From assembly GCF_001522545.3 (NCBI RefSeq), contig NC_031776.1:29372629-29436628 (forward strand): a stretch of 64,000 nt of DNA, written 5' to 3'. Below, piece by piece: positions 21,801 through 36,794 of this stretch. The DNA is from Parus major (lineage: Eukaryota; Chordata; Aves; Passeriformes; Paridae). Position numbers and translations under genes: made by a program. Numbering within the stretch: the first letter of the stretch is position 1; every line of letters begins with the position of its first letter. The notes below the pieces were generated by a model. The model had not been told where the DNA came from. It did no database searches and was given only the letters and a program-made list of their open reading frames with translations.

Positions 21801-24800
21801 TAAGCTAAATAATTTTTCCTAAACTCAGTAATTTTATAATTCCTCTGGGAGGGTGTGTATGGGGAAAAAAACCCCAAACAACCTTCCTTTTTGCTGCCAT
21901 AGAAACCAACCTTAACCAGAATGTTGCAAATAAAAAGAGCCCCCTCTGGCTTCATATTTGTGTTGATTATGTGAATATGCATTGCTTTTTAAAAAGAAAA
22001 AAATACAATTTCTTAAGCAAGTAGTCTGTTGATCCCTCCTTAGATTTGTCTGTATTTGCAGAAACATGCTTAAGAAGTGATTTTTGGCTTAGACCCTAAA
22101 GAGTCTGCAGAAGCAGCCTGAGCACCCCTACAGATTTTTACTGTACAGTCAGAAAGTTCCCACTGCATCTCAGCACAGGGCACAGCAGAGTGCATCTCTC
22201 CCCTTGCTGTGCCTTCATCCTTCATCTACCTGTCATGGACAGTGGGTGCTCATCATTTCCAGTATTTTTTGTAATAAATCAAACATTTTCTTAGAGTGGC
22301 ACAGCTGACACAGCCACTTTCCTGTAGCTCAGTTCCGATATAAAAAGGAGTGATTCAGGCTTTCCATAGGAAGGAGCTGGTTGGTGCTTTGATTGATGAG
22401 TGTCCATCTTACAGCAGTGTTTGCATTGAAAAAAGAGTAAGTTTCATTGAAGTGCCACAAGCTAAAATCCTCACAATGAAGGCACTGAAATGACAAATGA
22501 AATGCTTCCTCTGTTGTCATGGAAGTTTGGGCACATATCAATTGCTTCTTGTAAAAAACCAAAGATTAACTGCTTCATATTTGCAAAAATAATCTAAAAA
22601 GTTGCAAAATTTTTTCAGTTCATTTTTGTTGAATCTACTTTTTTTAATCCCAAACTTTTTTTTTTTTAATGCTGAAATACCTTTTTTTCTCAGTGTGATT
22701 CTGCCCTACCTCTCTGTTTCTAGAGACAACTTCAAAATATGCCAGGTCTTTGGAGGCAAAACTCTGCAAACTACTAATGCAGCTATGAACTTAATTAGCA
22801 GCTGGTAGTATCTTTCCACTCATTGTGTATGTTGTCTGTATATCTCCTTTTAATGCGCTGCAAAGTTGCATGTTACACATAGAAACTCCAGTGCTCTGTT
22901 TGTCCTTGACACTGGGGAGATGGGACTGGGCTGGATTGGGAACACAACTGTGGGAAATGAAGGTCCATCTGCTCTGCTCAGTGCAGCTGTACTTTTCCAG
23001 CCTTTTATTTGGTTTCTACATTTTATTCCGGAGAGAATATATATTATGCCAACAGAGGTTGAAAGGCTTTATGCCACTCACTTTTATACTCACTTTTGCT
23101 GCTTCAGGAGGGACACCTATCCGACTGCTGCAACTCTCCAGAATAACCTGAAATGCTTATTTTAACATCTAAGAGTGAATCCAAGAGACAATTCTGGAGA
23201 GCATTCATATATACATTTTTTTTGTGGGCCATATGTAGTCCAGCTACACCATTGTAATGAAAAGACGTGTCAAAATCACACTTACAACCCTGTTGTTTGT
23301 CTGCTGTCAGTCATACAGCACTTCCACAAGGATAAACAAATAGGTGAAAGCAGCAGATCACAGCTTAGTTAGTTCTATATATTTGCACATATAATGGAAG
23401 GCAGTCAGCCTCCCAAGGCTGGGTAATGACAGTGGCTTATTGTCAGCAGGTACAAAATACTGTGTCTATTGCAAGAAATGTATAAATATATCCTGCAGTC
23501 CCAGCAGGATGAAACTAGCAACATTCTGTATGGAAATCTGCTGTTCATTTCTGTAGGGTCTTGGTGAGCCATCAAGGCTTTGCAAAGGTCGTGAGCTGAA
23601 GCTGGTTGTTCATGCTGCAGAAGAAAGTATTTCATGATAGTCTTGTCTTTTTTGCCATTGCTGGTTTCATTCCAGATGAAGCAGCATTTCTTCTCTGACT
23701 GGTCTTTGTGTTCTCACTTTGAAATTCATACTTCTACCTTCGAATGCACTGTAGATCAAAAAGTACCAACATAATGATTGCCTCTTCCTTCTCAACAAGG
23801 CTGCACTCAGAGTAGTACTCACTGGCTAGCATGACAAGAGACACCTCAGAATGATTTTTCACTGTTAGCACAGTGCCTGGGAGGTTTGCTCAGCCAATAC
23901 CACAAAGAAAAACACTTCTTTCCACGTCTCTCTTTAGCATCGGACCCATTTGCTAAGTCACAGCTGTGCAAACACACTGACAGCCAGGGAGTTACACCGG
24001 GGAAACCGGGCACCTCCCGCGACCTCCACAGCCTCCCCCTCGATGGGAGTGTGCTACAAGAAAGAGCAGAGTGTAAGCTTTAGATCTCTCTGCCTTTCTA
24101 CATTGCAAGACTGTTCTTTCACAGAAAAGCACGGTTGGGTTCAAAGAAAAATTAAATGAAGTCTCTGGGACTTTTCCAGGTGCTAATGGCTGGGGTGTGA
24201 CATAGGATGTGGATGCCAGGATTGGTGTTTCTCAGGGAGAAGCAAAGTCAGGGATGACACAGAGGCAGAATGTGGGGGAGGTGTTATATCCATTTTATCT
24301 CTTTAGTGAATGCTTGTTTGACCCATGGGCTGGGAGTCTGTCAGGGCTAAGTGATACCTTCTGCATTCAGAAGTAACTTCAGGCAGACCCCCATGGCATG
24401 GGACTGTGGGGTTAGCAGCTGTGCCCACAGAATGACTAACAATTACTTTGGGGATGTAAGCTTGGGACAGGTAAAAATTAAATATAAGTTATGTTATATA
24501 AATTTATTCCCATTTCAAAATGATGCTTGTCTATATTAACAGTCTACTTTTTTTGTGGAGCAATGAAGTTCATGAAAACAGTTGCTTAGGCTGCAAAATC
24601 AAGTATTTTGAGGTTGAAAGTTGCCAGATTTATGGTTGTCCATGCAACATTAACCGTATGTCTAGTGTGTTCAATTCTAATATCCTGTTTTATTTTTCTA
24701 CAGGGTACCTGCCTCATTCAGTGTACAAAAAGGGAAAGGAATCAGGGCAACTGAACTGGTCTTGACTAAATGCCTTGTGCCCAACTTTGTTCCTAATATT

Positions 24801-27310
24801 TCCCATTTCACTTGGTTTTTATTCAATTTATCAGCCATCTATTGTTAGTTTGGTGGCACCAGACTGTCCTTCCACCTGAAGACTTCAGGACCTTTTTAAA
24901 TGATACAATACCTTTGCAAACCTTCTTAAAATCAAATTCTTCATTTTACAAAGGCAGTTAGATACAAAAAATTGAAATTATATACTTGGACCCACAGGCA
25001 CCTAGACTCAACCCAGAAATGTAATCTAGATTTGTGGCCTCCTGACTTTCCATTTTAATAACAAATCCCTTGTCTTATGCATAGTTATTGATTTTCAATA
25101 CAAATGGGAATCAGAAATCTATGGTCCCTTTTAATAGATCTGCAGTAAACTGCTGACATTATATTTTTTAAAATTTCAGGTAGGGTGTTTGAAGCAGGTA
25201 GAAGTAATCAATCAGAACCAGCTGTAGATGTGTCTATAAACTGCTAAGTGACAAAATCTGAAAGTGAAATCTCTTGATATATCCAGCCATATTAGTGAGA
25301 GAGGAGCCTTACATGGAAATGATTTTTCTTTTCACAGTAACACCATGGGAAATGACAAGTCAGAACTTTATCTAAACCCATATTTTCATCACAGTTCCAT
25401 CTCTGCTTTTTTCTGCAGTGAATGCACATCCCATAAATCCTTAAGAATAAATTGTACTGTTAATCCCACCTACCAAATTTTGTGTGAGTCTGTGGAGGTG
25501 AAACTGAGATTGTGACTTCATTCTACCCCAGCAGGCAGCACAGCTGGTTAGGGTGGGGCTGGGAAGGCTCTAAATAATAGGAATGCCAGAAGAGCAGAAG
25601 GAAACAGGTTGACAATTCTATATGGGATTGTTCATGGTGACAGGCCAGTCACTGTGCTAAGCAAGGTGTATTTTTCCTGAAATGTTTCATTAAAGGCATA
25701 AACTGCCAAATTTTTGGCCCAGTTGAAAAAGCTTTAAGGTTGAAAATAAATGCATTTAATCCTCAAAAAATACATTATATAAATACATATAAAAATCTGA
25801 TAGCACCAAAAAAAGTCTGGCTCTGGGGTGCTGTTAAGACCTTGGATTGTGTTCTTTGCTCAAGAAAAGCTGGTGTTTTCTGAGGAACAGAGAGAGAAAA
25901 GAACAATAGTAGAAGTTGTTCTGGCTGTAATGGAGGCTTGTTTACAGAGTGAAGGATATGTTTATATGCCTCTGTGAAATAAGGCTGCCAAAATTCCTGC
26001 CAAAGCATAACCACCAAAAATAAGCATGCTGTGTCTTTGGTATTTTCTAAGCCAATTTCTTTACTTAGCATGAAGTCTGCAAGGGGATATCCATTAACAT
26101 GAAAACCTACTGTGTAATTTAAGAAATAATATTTGTCCTAATCCTTTTTTCCTTCTGTCTCCTCTCCCTCCCCCTTCCTGTCTCATCCCTGCTGCAGAAT
26201 GCTGTAGTTCTACTGAATGCCGATGAGTCCACACCAAGCCCAAGCCCTGCCACTCACTATTGACCAGCTAAGTTGGCACCATATCAGCATTTAATACTTC
26301 TGACAGGGAGGTGATCAATGGAGAAGGCTAGTCATGATATTGAATTTTCTACAGAAAATGGGACTTTGTTTCATTTTAGTTTGTTTTTTAATATAGTTAT
26401 TCAAGTCCTACCTGATTATATTCCCTCCTCACCATGGCAAAGTCTTCTTGTGTTCAATCATCTCAATCTGTTTTCTGAAGATGCACATGCAGAGAGAAGC
26501 CAAGACCTTCTTTCAGCATGCAGTGAGAGAGATTTATTGCTCATATTTCCTACTATTTCTGTCCACCTGCATGCTTTAGTTGAAATGCTTCTTGATCCAA
26601 AAAAGTTTGTAGGTGATACTAGCAGATTCAGAAGGAAACCAAGGCAGAGAAATACCAGAATGGAAGGTGGCATTTTCTAATTCAATATTTGTGCTGAGAC
26701 ATATATACACTGTATTTAAGTAAGATCAATCAGTACAGAATTGCTGTTGAGAAGATACTAAAGCTAAGAGGAAGAACAGAGATGCAGTGGGTGCTGTTAA
26801 TCAGCAACTGAATACAAGTGTTTGCCTGTGGGTGAAGCAGGTCTTCAGTGAAAAATATGGATGTATTAGAGGGAAAAAAAAGGTGATCCATGGCTCTGAG
26901 AAACAAGTCCCAGAATTTAGGAGTTGTAAGTATAATCAATAATATGTAAGTGTTGGTATCTTTGAATTATGGAAGCTTTAAAATATATAAAATATGAGTT
27001 ACAGTTTCTTTGTGCATTACCAAAGAGGCTGAACTCTTTCATGTACACTTTGGAAAGAGCAATGGCATCCATTTTTTCAGGTACTTCTGTCTAATAACAG
27101 TCCCTAGACAGTAGGAGCAGTCACACTAATGCACTACAATATAAAGTATATTTCAAAACCATTTCCCTGACTGCAGCTGTCAAACACAGCATATAATGTG
27201 TCCTGCCTAGTGGCATACACACATTTCTTAAATTAAATAATAGACATCTCACGATTTTATTGAACTACCTCACTGAAAGATATGTAGACAATTAACCAAA
27301 GTGGTAAATT

Positions 27311-27862
27311 CCATAATCCTAGAATGGTGGAAGGCAACTCAGGAAATAATCCAATCCAGCTGCTGAAATCCAATCCTCTACTCCTGAAAGCAGAGGCAGC
27401 TAAAGCAGATTGCTCAGGATCCCCTTCAGTCAGGTTTGGAATAGCTCCAAGGATGGACACTTTACAGCCTCTCTGGGAAATCTGTTCCAGAGTATGAGAG
27501 CCCTCTGAGTGAAAAAGCTTTCTCTTATTTATACATATGTTTGTATTTCAGTTTGTGGCCATTGCATCTTGTCTGATCATTGGGCACTGCTGAGAGGAGT
27601 CAGAGCCCATTTTCCTTCCTCTCCCATCAGGTATTATTATGTATTGCTGAGACCACCCTGGGCATTCCTTTCTCCAGCCTGAACAGCCTCAGCTCTCTCA
27701 GATTGTATTTGTATCTAAAAGCCTTTAGAGGTCTTTGTGATGCTTTGCTGAATCACCATATCACAGATTCAGAGCATCACATGTGCGTGTTTGGAGAATC
27801 CAGAGCTGGACACAGGACTCCAGAATTGTCTCACCAGGGCTGAGTAGAAGGGAACCATCACT
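27311..27862 (-). mobile_element. CR1 LINE fragment, diverged, minus strand
   Basis: Antisense CR1 landmarks occur in the right order: cctagaatggtggaaggcaa, a tggacactttacagcctctc block, gtggccattgcatcttgtct, ctccagcctgaacagcctca, and finally tcaccagggctgagtagaag. This is the 3' part of ORF2 plus the 3' UTR of a subfamily different from the copy at 9628-10188. It is heavily mutated and its middle (about 27745-27800) is poorly matched, suggesting an old insertion. Confidence 0.88.
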
Positions 27863-28351
27863 ATAAGTCACAAGTATGCTCTGCCCAAAGTGTGAAGTAT
27901 TGCAATCCAGCCTGTCAAGATAACCCAAAATGTAATCCCCTGGTCTGGAAATGCAAGAGTGTGGCTTGTATCATTCTGTGCTTTTCCTTACTGGTAACTC
28001 TGGTGTGTGTTCCTGGGCAGCTGTAGGCATCTCTGAGCTTAGTAGCACATTTCATTATCAGAAATGTAGTTTTAGAATGAAATCCAAATAATTTATTACA
28101 GAAAGTTCACATTAGAGCAGATCTATGTGTGCTGCCTAATGGTGGAGTGCTGCACTGGTCTGTTCAAGAAAGTTGAATTATGCTGAATCAATTCTTATCA
28201 GAATGAGATGACAGTATCCACTCTATTCCCAAGTTTTATGATAATTTGTGTGAAGTTCCTCCAAATTAGAGAACAAACAGATAGTTGCTTAAGCAACCTG
28301 AATTTCTACCTGAGAGACAAACACTATAATCTGTATCTGTATCTGTTTATA

Positions 28352-28400
28352 TTTTCCTGTTTCCCTGAGTTTCCTGGGTTTTCCTGGATTTTCCCTTTTC
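28352..28400. repeat. Imperfect TTTCCTGG pyrimidine-rich repeat
   Basis: Successive variants of tttcctg(gg) with spacing of 8-11 bp form a low-complexity strand-asymmetric tract. Confidence 0.6.
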
Positions 28401-31400
28401 AAGTAAAGCTTAAATGGTGTGCATGACACTGTGATGCAAAATGCTTCAGTTCCTGCTGAATCAAAGCTACATTTAGCTCTGACTGAGGCTTATGAAAAAC
28501 AGTGTTTACCTTGATCTTTATGCACTACTCACTGGCTGTGGCTGTTTTGCTTCCTGACAGATTTCTCGCTAGTCGTGTAAGAAATCTATGGCAAATGATT
28601 TGCAGGGCTTTCCTTCTAGGTCAGCAGTTTGCAAACACTCTTTCAAAAGTCAATTAAAATGTTCCATTTTCTCATTGGCATGAGGATAGTAAATGGAAGA
28701 ATTTCAAGGCTTAATATGTCTCTCTAGCAGAAGTACTGCAGCTTGCACAGCTGTGAGCAGAGGCGCTTTATCAGAGATTAGTTTGTTCAGATTTCCTCCT
28801 GAAAATTGTTAACAAGGATTTGATTACTGTTGTGGGGGAGGAAGCTACAAAATAAAGGTGATTGCTGGCTATTTGCTGAAGGAATCAGTTAAAGTAATAG
28901 TATCAGTTAAAGGGAGTTGCTGCTGCTGCTTTGGAAGTCCCTATTTGCTTAATTGCAATCTTTTCCAATGGAGCATCAGGTAAAAATAGAATTCCAGTAT
29001 GTCCTGCACTTCAAGTTGTTTATATCTTGTACAAGGTCTTATCTGCACTGTCTCTACAGGGGAGATCCAAAGTGGGAGAGAGGTGTCTGTGCCTCTCTGC
29101 TGGCAACCAAATATTTCTCTGCTGGGCAGTTCAGCACTTTGGAGAGGAAATGCTTCCTCTCTCCTCCCTGTCCCACAGCAGCTGTGGGACATCTTTCAGC
29201 TCACAGCCACGCTGTGTCCCTGGCAGGCCCTTCAGCTGAACTGCACATGTTTTCATCCCCTCATAGCATTGCTGTCAGAGCCATGGCTTCATCCAACAGT
29301 ATTTATTGCTCTGCACAGCTAATTCAGGCTCAGTTAGTCACGCTGCCCTTCTGCACACAAACTGTGCTTTTGCTGAAGTTTTCATTGAATAGAAAATAAG
29401 AAGTAACTTCCTGCTTTTGTCTACCCCTCTCTGCAAGGTATGGGACTGCCTCCTGCTTATCCCATCTCTTTTCATGCAGATATCACTGATTTTCATATGG
29501 CTTTCCTCAGTTTTGATACGTTTCACCTCAGGTTGATTATGTTCAGCCTTCCACGGGTATCCCCTGGATTGTTTTCTTCATCAGAGGAATTGTCAAGCTC
29601 ATCACTTCTTGCTGCTCTGTCTGAACTTTATAATTAGCTCTGCCCTAAGGGCTTGTGATCCTGAGGAGCTCTGTGTTGACCAAAGTGGGTTTGCTCGATA
29701 GGCTAAGTGCAAATTTTCTGAGTCTTTCCTGGTACTTACCCAGCCTAGCTTATCTCTGCATTGAGCTCCCTCATCTATAATTAATACATGTCAGAGATGA
29801 ATCTCTGCGATGAAATTTTCTTATAAGTTCTTCCATGAAAATATTTATCAAGTTCTACTCACCTTGACCATAGCAGTGAATTTCTTTGTTCAATTATTCA
29901 CAGTCCTGTGAAGGACTCAAAAGTTCAAATAGCATTTTAATCACAGAATGGGTGGGATATGCCATAGGCTTTGTACTTTGAGTCTGTCTTTAGAAGAATT
30001 AAAGCATTTTTTCTCACAGATGTGTTTTGAAGGCCTTATTTTAATTACTGGAAGAAGTAAGTCAATACTGCCTCAGAATTACTTCTAAATATGTGAAACT
30101 TTGGTGCAGGGATATTAATAACCTGACTTTTCCCACTGTGCTTAGTCTCTGCAGCTTTCATTAACTTCAGAGAGACTTGCAGTCACCTGTACTTCCAACT
30201 ATAATTTTTCAAGCTTTCTTGACTCATCAGTGACAGAGATGGGAGAATGAGTCATATTTTTCCATTAATGACTGGTGATTTTGAATATATCAAGGCTTTA
30301 ATTCCCAGAAATCTCACAAGAACCCTTTTCTTTTGCCTGTCTTCCTCCCAGCATTCCACCTAAACAACATGGTCAAAGATCTTGTTTTGAAAAGTCAGGC
30401 TTCTTTATTTCCAGGTTTCAGATTAAAACTGAAAATGCAAAGTTCTGGAAAGCACCTGTCACTCACAAAGGTTCTGGCAATGACCCCTTTAATTTAATTT
30501 CATCTCCAGCATTCCTCATAATTCACTCTGCCAGTTCTGTAAAGCTGATTCTGTTTTCATCCCATCCTGCGAAATTGAGAAGAATATTTCTATTGATTCT
30601 GAAAGCAGGAGGATTAAGCTCTAGTGCATGCTTTGCTCCATTGTGCCAGGGAGTGTCTTATAACCAATTTACAGCATATGCAGCTGTGGTTTTCTGAGTG
30701 CACTTCCAATATCTAACGGTTTACATCAAGGGCGACTTTCTGGCACAGAGAGTTATTTTATTTTAAGTGATATAGTCTTTATGGAAATAAAGATTTTTAT
30801 TTTTTTTTATCTGCTGCAGCTGCTGTAGTAAAAACCAATCAGTTTAAGAGCATCTCTCTGATTCACCTGAGCTGGGTACACTGACAGACCTGACCTGCTT
30901 TTGGCACAGAGATAGAGCCATAAAGTCATCTGGGTGATCCTTTTTAGTAACCTGTGCTGGGAGAGCTTGTGCTTACAGTTTTCCATATTCTGCCCATTGA
31001 AATAGTGTGATATTTTAAGAACTACTCTCAAACCAATAGGATTAGGAGCAGAGCTTGCTGTTGTATAATTTTCTATTAGACTGAGACTGCTCATGTGCTA
31101 TTTCTCAGTTCTGAGTTTCTACAGGCCCAACAACTGAATGGGCAAGAAATTGGTCACTCTAATGGTTATTTTTTTGAAGGCTCTGATAAAGGATTTTTTC
31201 TCAGTTTTATTATACTTAGCAGTATATATTTAATCCAAGCAAAAATTCAACTACAATAATTCCTTGAGGTGAAGTTGAAATCAGGCAAAATTTGCTTAGA
31301 CACAAAAATATGTTACTCTGTTTGCAAATATTTGGGAAAAAGAGATCTACAAGTGTGAGTCAGCAGCTGTTATTCCCTGCCTTGGCCATGGATTGTCCAC

Positions 31401-31906
31401 CATTGGTAGAGAGAACTTGGAAGGTGCTGTTTCATCCTCGTTCCTTATGTTATCTGTTCTCTCTAGTGCCATAGGTGTAAAATCCTGGGGAGTTGATAGT
31501 CCAGGCGGTGGCAATGAGGTTTTGTGGACAGAACACTGGGGTGGAGACCAGGGACCACTGGATACCATTTCCTTGTAGCCAACAGGAATATTCCCCTTCT
31601 TCTTGGGAAAATGAGGCCTTGTAAGGCATACAGCCTTAAGAATGTAAATGTACAACTCCCTCAGCTCAGCACTTGTTGGAATGATCTACGTCCAAGCAAG
31701 GGCTTCCAATTTTCCCTGGCTTGGCATGGGGCTGCTGTATGACTGTTTTCCTCAAACACATGCCTTTGGAGGCTCCCTCCTTCCAGGTACATTCCTTGCA
31801 CATGATCCATGGAAACAGAGCTCACAGGGCTCCTCCTTGCTCCTGGGTGTGACTGCAGCCAGACTGGTAAATAACAGTGGAAATGATGGAGCAAAGGATG
31901 TGAGCC

Positions 31907-31927
31907 CTGCTGCTGCTGCTGCTGCTG
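31907..31927. repeat. CTG trinucleotide microsatellite, 7 units
   Basis: Seven uninterrupted CTG units. It lies inside an unrecognised open frame (31648-32028 plus) where it would encode polyalanine, but that frame shows no other sign of coding. Confidence 0.9.
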
Positions 31928-34900
31928 TGGGCTTTACACAGCATCCCATGTGCCAGGGTGTGCTGGTGCTGATGATGCAAAGCCCTGGTGTGGGCTGCAC
32001 CTGCAGACTCATTGCACCTGCATCATGAGAGGATGTCACCCTTCACTGAAAGCTGTGCTTGAGGAACAACTAATTAACACCTAAAGCACATGGGATAAAA
32101 TGGCAGAGATTGCTACTTTGCTGCTCTCTTTGGAGAAGAGAGATTTATCTCAGTTTTGAAATGTTTAGTTCTTAGTTTCTCTTTTTACATTTCTTCCTTT
32201 CTCTTTTTTATATTACACGAGGAGGAGAAAATGCGAAAATGATCAGAAAAGTTGCCTGAATACATTTTAATAATAATTTTAACATGAAAAGAGAAAAATC
32301 ATAATTTTGTTCAAGCGGTTCATCTCCATTCAGACAATACAGAGGTTATTGCAGAGCTCATGCCTTTGATTTCTTACTTTACTTTGGCTTGTGTACCAAC
32401 CAATTCTTGTTAAATATTTATGGACAAGATTAAAGACTTTATAAAACTTAGCAGCTGGCAGCTGTCCTAGCCTAAAGGATAATGCAGAGTTTTCATTTTA
32501 ATTGGATAACCGTGTGACTGAAATATGCAAACCCCAAGGGGAACACGAGAACTGAAAATATGTAAAATATTTTTTTAAAGAAAATACTCTTTTACATTCT
32601 GGACTTTCTTTTTCTCTTAGTAGCTTTTATCTGAAGGTGAAATTGTCATTTATTTTCTACTTCTTCCTTTTCAAACTTTTATTTAAAGTTGGTTGATTTT
32701 GGGTTGTTTTTCCCACTGAAGTTACACTTTTTGATGGGGTTCCTTCTGTTTGCTGCAGGCTGGGCATGTATTAATATGTCCGTGTTCTTCCTTCTGAATT
32801 TTTTTTTTCTTTCTCTACACTATTTCCATTTTTTATGTTCTTATTTAACTGCTCCTATTATGTTAGCAAGAATTTTTGAGTTCCACCCCTTAAAGATTAT
32901 CTATCAACACAATATTATAGGCCAGGGTGTTCCACATTAGCTGCCTGTGCACACACACTCTCCTTCTGTCTGTCAATATTTCACATACACCTTGTGGCCT
33001 AGGTAAAACAAAAGGCAGCTGCAGCTGAGCAAAAGCTGAGGATCTTATTTCAACCCTTTTTCCCTCTGGGCCCATTGCTTCTGCCTTTCTAAAACTGTTT
33101 ACTTCAGTATCTTAAGCTGTCCTGTGACTACTGAAGTCAATAAGGCAGTGTTTGTCTCTTCATGAATGTCTGCATGGAGTAAAACAACAGCAGTTTCTTT
33201 CTTCACCCATTCATTACTTCTCAAAGATTATGGAGAATGGCCTCACAACAAAAGCAATCTCTCTCTAACACTCTTGGAGGATGTTGTCAGGGCCCATCAA
33301 TTTTTAGAGGTCACATTCATGTAGTAATTCAGTTTCCAGCTCTTCCTTCTCTAATGATGGGGCTGTGTTTGCATCAAGCCGGAATTTTGTTCCTAAAGCC
33401 TGGGTCCCAACAATTCTGCCCCAACAATTTAGCTTATCTTTGCCACTGAGCTGTACTGGCTTTAAAATTACTGCTCATCACTTCATCCAGGACGTTGTGA
33501 CCTAAGCTAAAGCAGACATCTGCTGTCCCCACCAGAGGTGTGGGGGAAGGCAGACACCTCCTTGCAGAGCTCAGCAGGTGAAGAGAGCACACAGGGCAGG
33601 AAAAGAAAGGTGAACAGTCTGTGGAGTATCACCTGCAGGATGATGCTCAGGACTATAACTAGAATTGTCATTGCTCAAATGGAAATTAGCCAGGAGAGTA
33701 GAAGTCTTTCTTCAGATATGTCTTAAAATGACTCACCAAAATTCATAGCTGAAGTCCTTTCCAGAGAATAAGCCCCCAAATTTGCTTTGTAAATAATAAA
33801 TTGACATGTCACTATGAGCCCTGTTTTTTTACTTCCAGTATTACTTCTCTTTTCCCTCTTGGCACTTCAAAGCGTTGACATTTTAGATTTGACACATAGA
33901 TGTGTTGTTAGAATGACCTGCAAAAAGCAGGAGCCTTTGGGGCTGCACTGGGGCAGCTGTACCTTCATGCATTTTTTATGTGTTTTCTCAGCTTCCAGCA
34001 ACAAGAAACAGATAAGGAGTTTTTGAATTTTATTGAAGGATGTAATTATTTCCCAGGCTTGTTTCCTAAAATGACATTGTTGCCTTCCATTTGTTAAGAA
34101 ATGAGTACTCATAAAAATATTATCATGAAGAAACATCTAATTAAAATACCTTTTTTATTTCTTCTTTCATTGTAACAGATAACAAGAATTAACAGATGGT
34201 ATTATACAAATTATGATTTATTTTAATAAATTATATAAAAATTGTATATTATCTCTTCTAGTTCAATTTGTATTCTTTGAATACATAGAGGACACTTATT
34301 AGAAGGTGAAAACAAATATAACTGATCTTTTTGAAGTGAAAAACCCCTTTAAAATACTCATATCCTCTGCTGTATTATTAACATATCTTTTTCCTCTTAA
34401 ATGTTGGGCTGGCATCTGTAATGCCAAAATTCTTAGTTGGATATGAGGATCTTCAATAGCTGTAAAAGCAGCTCAGCCAGGGTTTACATATGTTAATATG
34501 TATATTTCACATATATCACAGTGGTCAGAGTGCTCCAGGGAGCAGTTATCTGCCTTTTGTGATTCTGGGAGGAATATTGACCTCAGGGTTTAGAGGCACA
34601 TGAGGATTATGTCTTTCCCTTCAAGAGCAGAACTTTTAAAATGTTAAGAGTGGTACTTAAGTCCCCTTTCTGTCATCATGTCTGGTGTGTGGGTCAGTAA
34701 TTTCCACTTTCACCTATCTTTGTTTTAACTGTGATTAGCTTCCACTCTGGGTGGAGATTCAGGCACAGAAACTTCTGGGTTAACTCTTGTAAGGATTTCA
34801 TATCAGCCATTTCAAACAGGGACTCAGCATATACTTTAAATGGACATTTTCCATGCAGATTAGATGCATTAATTGGCTGCATTATGTCTTGTACACTTTA

Positions 34901-36779
34901 TATAAACTCTGTGATGGCATCTCTAATATCTCATTTTTTAAAAAAGGCCTGTCATGTTATCATCATTTTCCTACTTTGTGACTCAGGCATTGCTGAGATG
35001 CAACTTCACCCTGGTTTTCTTCTTTTCTAATGGAATTTCTGTGACTGAACAAATATATTGAAAGAAAAAGAAGGTAGGTTATACCCCCAATTTCTTATTC
35101 TCATAATCACATTAGTGCTACAAGTAATGTCATCCAGCAAGAGTCACATTTTTACTCTGCTAATACACTTTCTGTGACAGGTCTGTGAGGAAGATAAGGG
35201 AGTTATGTCTACTGAAGTGAGTTTTCTATTAACTCTTCTGGTTGGTGTTTTGGGTATATATTTGGCAGTTTTACTGCTATCTCTCTTCATATGATAAAAA
35301 AATGTTTGTTGTATGTAGCTCCTGCAACCTTTTCCATGCTGGACATCTAATCTAGATGTGACAAAGTGATGAGAAAAGGATATCAGAAGTAGTATCTTGA
35401 AGCCCTTATGATGTTCCAAGCTGTTTTTTTTCTGTCTGTCAGGGTTCTTGGGTTGCAAGAACAGGAATAGATGGCAGAAATGCTTTCTATTGCATTTTGG
35501 GAAACTCCTTCACTGGGATGCATGGACTAGAGAAGTGTGCATCTCAAGAATATCTAAGCCACTAGGTTTTGGATCATGCTTGTGACATCACACCCCATAA
35601 CCCTCTCTTTTTTGTTTTTTTTCACTCTTTAGGAAGTCTTAAACAGAAAAACAATTAAGGAAAATGTTGAAAAACACTGCTAAAAAGGTTTAAAACATTG
35701 GGGTTTTTTTTACCCTCAGTTGTGTCTAATTTAGTCTTCACAAATCACATAAAGAGGAAGAACTCTGCGAGAGCAAGAGGCAGAAGAAGGGAAAAGCAGA
35801 ATATTTGGTTACTTGGCAATGCTATAAAAACCCACTTGCTCTGCATAAACCTTACATGAATTAAAAAGGACATTTAGTGCTTACTCTCTTGCTGTGAGCA
35901 GAATCTCTGTATTACTTTGACTCATGATTTACACAAAGGACTGTAACACACTAGTGAAAATTGTAGTTAAGGGCTCCATGGAAGAATCTGTTTTGCTTGA
36001 GGATGTTTGAGAAAGGTGCATTGTGAAGGTCTCTGAGGTACACACAGTGGGTAACTCACAGTGAAAGGGATTTGGGGGTGCTTTGCAGCAAGAAGAGGTG
36101 ATATTGATTAACTGCAGTTCCTCTTGACCCAGCCTCTCTCCAAGGCTTCTAGTTCAGTCCCTGAAGGCCATCAGTTTTATCCTGTGGGACATCTTCGTTC
36201 CAGTCCTGTTCTCATGACTCATTAAGTCAGCAGCTTGTAGGGCTTGGTGCCAGCTTGTCAAGATCTAACAATAGATCATCTTCTGCCCTGCCACTGCCTT
36301 CCAGCTGGCATCGGTATCTGCACTCCCCGTCTCGGCTGCACCCCACCTTTGCAAGCTGGCCTGTAGTTTCAGAGTCACTGAACCATATTCAAACCAGGAA
36401 AGAAGTCCCTGATGCACAGCTTTTCTCCCAGTTTTCACCAGTTCTTCTTCAAGGTGAGTACAAAAAGCTTTCCAGAGATGACCTGTCTGCATTTGTGAAT
36501 TTTCATCTGTGAGGACACCTCTTTGCACTTAAGCAGGACTTGGGAGTTCTCTGAGAAAACCAGATCCAGGGCTGTTGCAAACAGCTCTGGTTTTGAGCTG
36601 TGCAGTGGAATGTACTTTGAGAAGAGAAATGCCAGCATTGCCTGGATGGGTTACATCAACAGGGAATGACAGCATCCCCTCACCACAGGGAATCCAGGAA
36701 AGAAGATGTGACCAAAGGGGAAGTAATGAAATATTAGGGAGATTTCTCATAAAAGAGAAGAGAAAAATCCCAATGGGGG

Positions 36780-36794
36780 AAAAAAAAAAAAAAG
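36780..36794. repeat. Poly-A tract
   Basis: An uninterrupted run of about 15 A residues with no element recognised upstream on the plus strand. Confidence 0.8.

Larger units (their letters stand above)
10189..27310. other. Intergenic, upstream of DDX18; no gene found
   Basis: About 17 kb of AT-rich DNA. Open frames are short (the longest about 120 codons, 11086-11448 plus and 26318-26680 plus) and resemble no family I know. A CA dinucleotide/poly-A run lies at about 11468-11490. Two near-identical copies of a TTAATATTTAA-type motif lie at about 19674-19698. A possible conserved non-coding block at 15690-15850 is listed separately. No tRNA, rRNA, snRNA or CR1 match was seen. Confidence 0.7.

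Noticed and set aside
31648..32028. 126-codon plus-strand frame containing a polyalanine run
   Set aside because: The alanines come from the CTG microsatellite. The rest has no family resemblance and a minus-strand frame overlaps it equally well.
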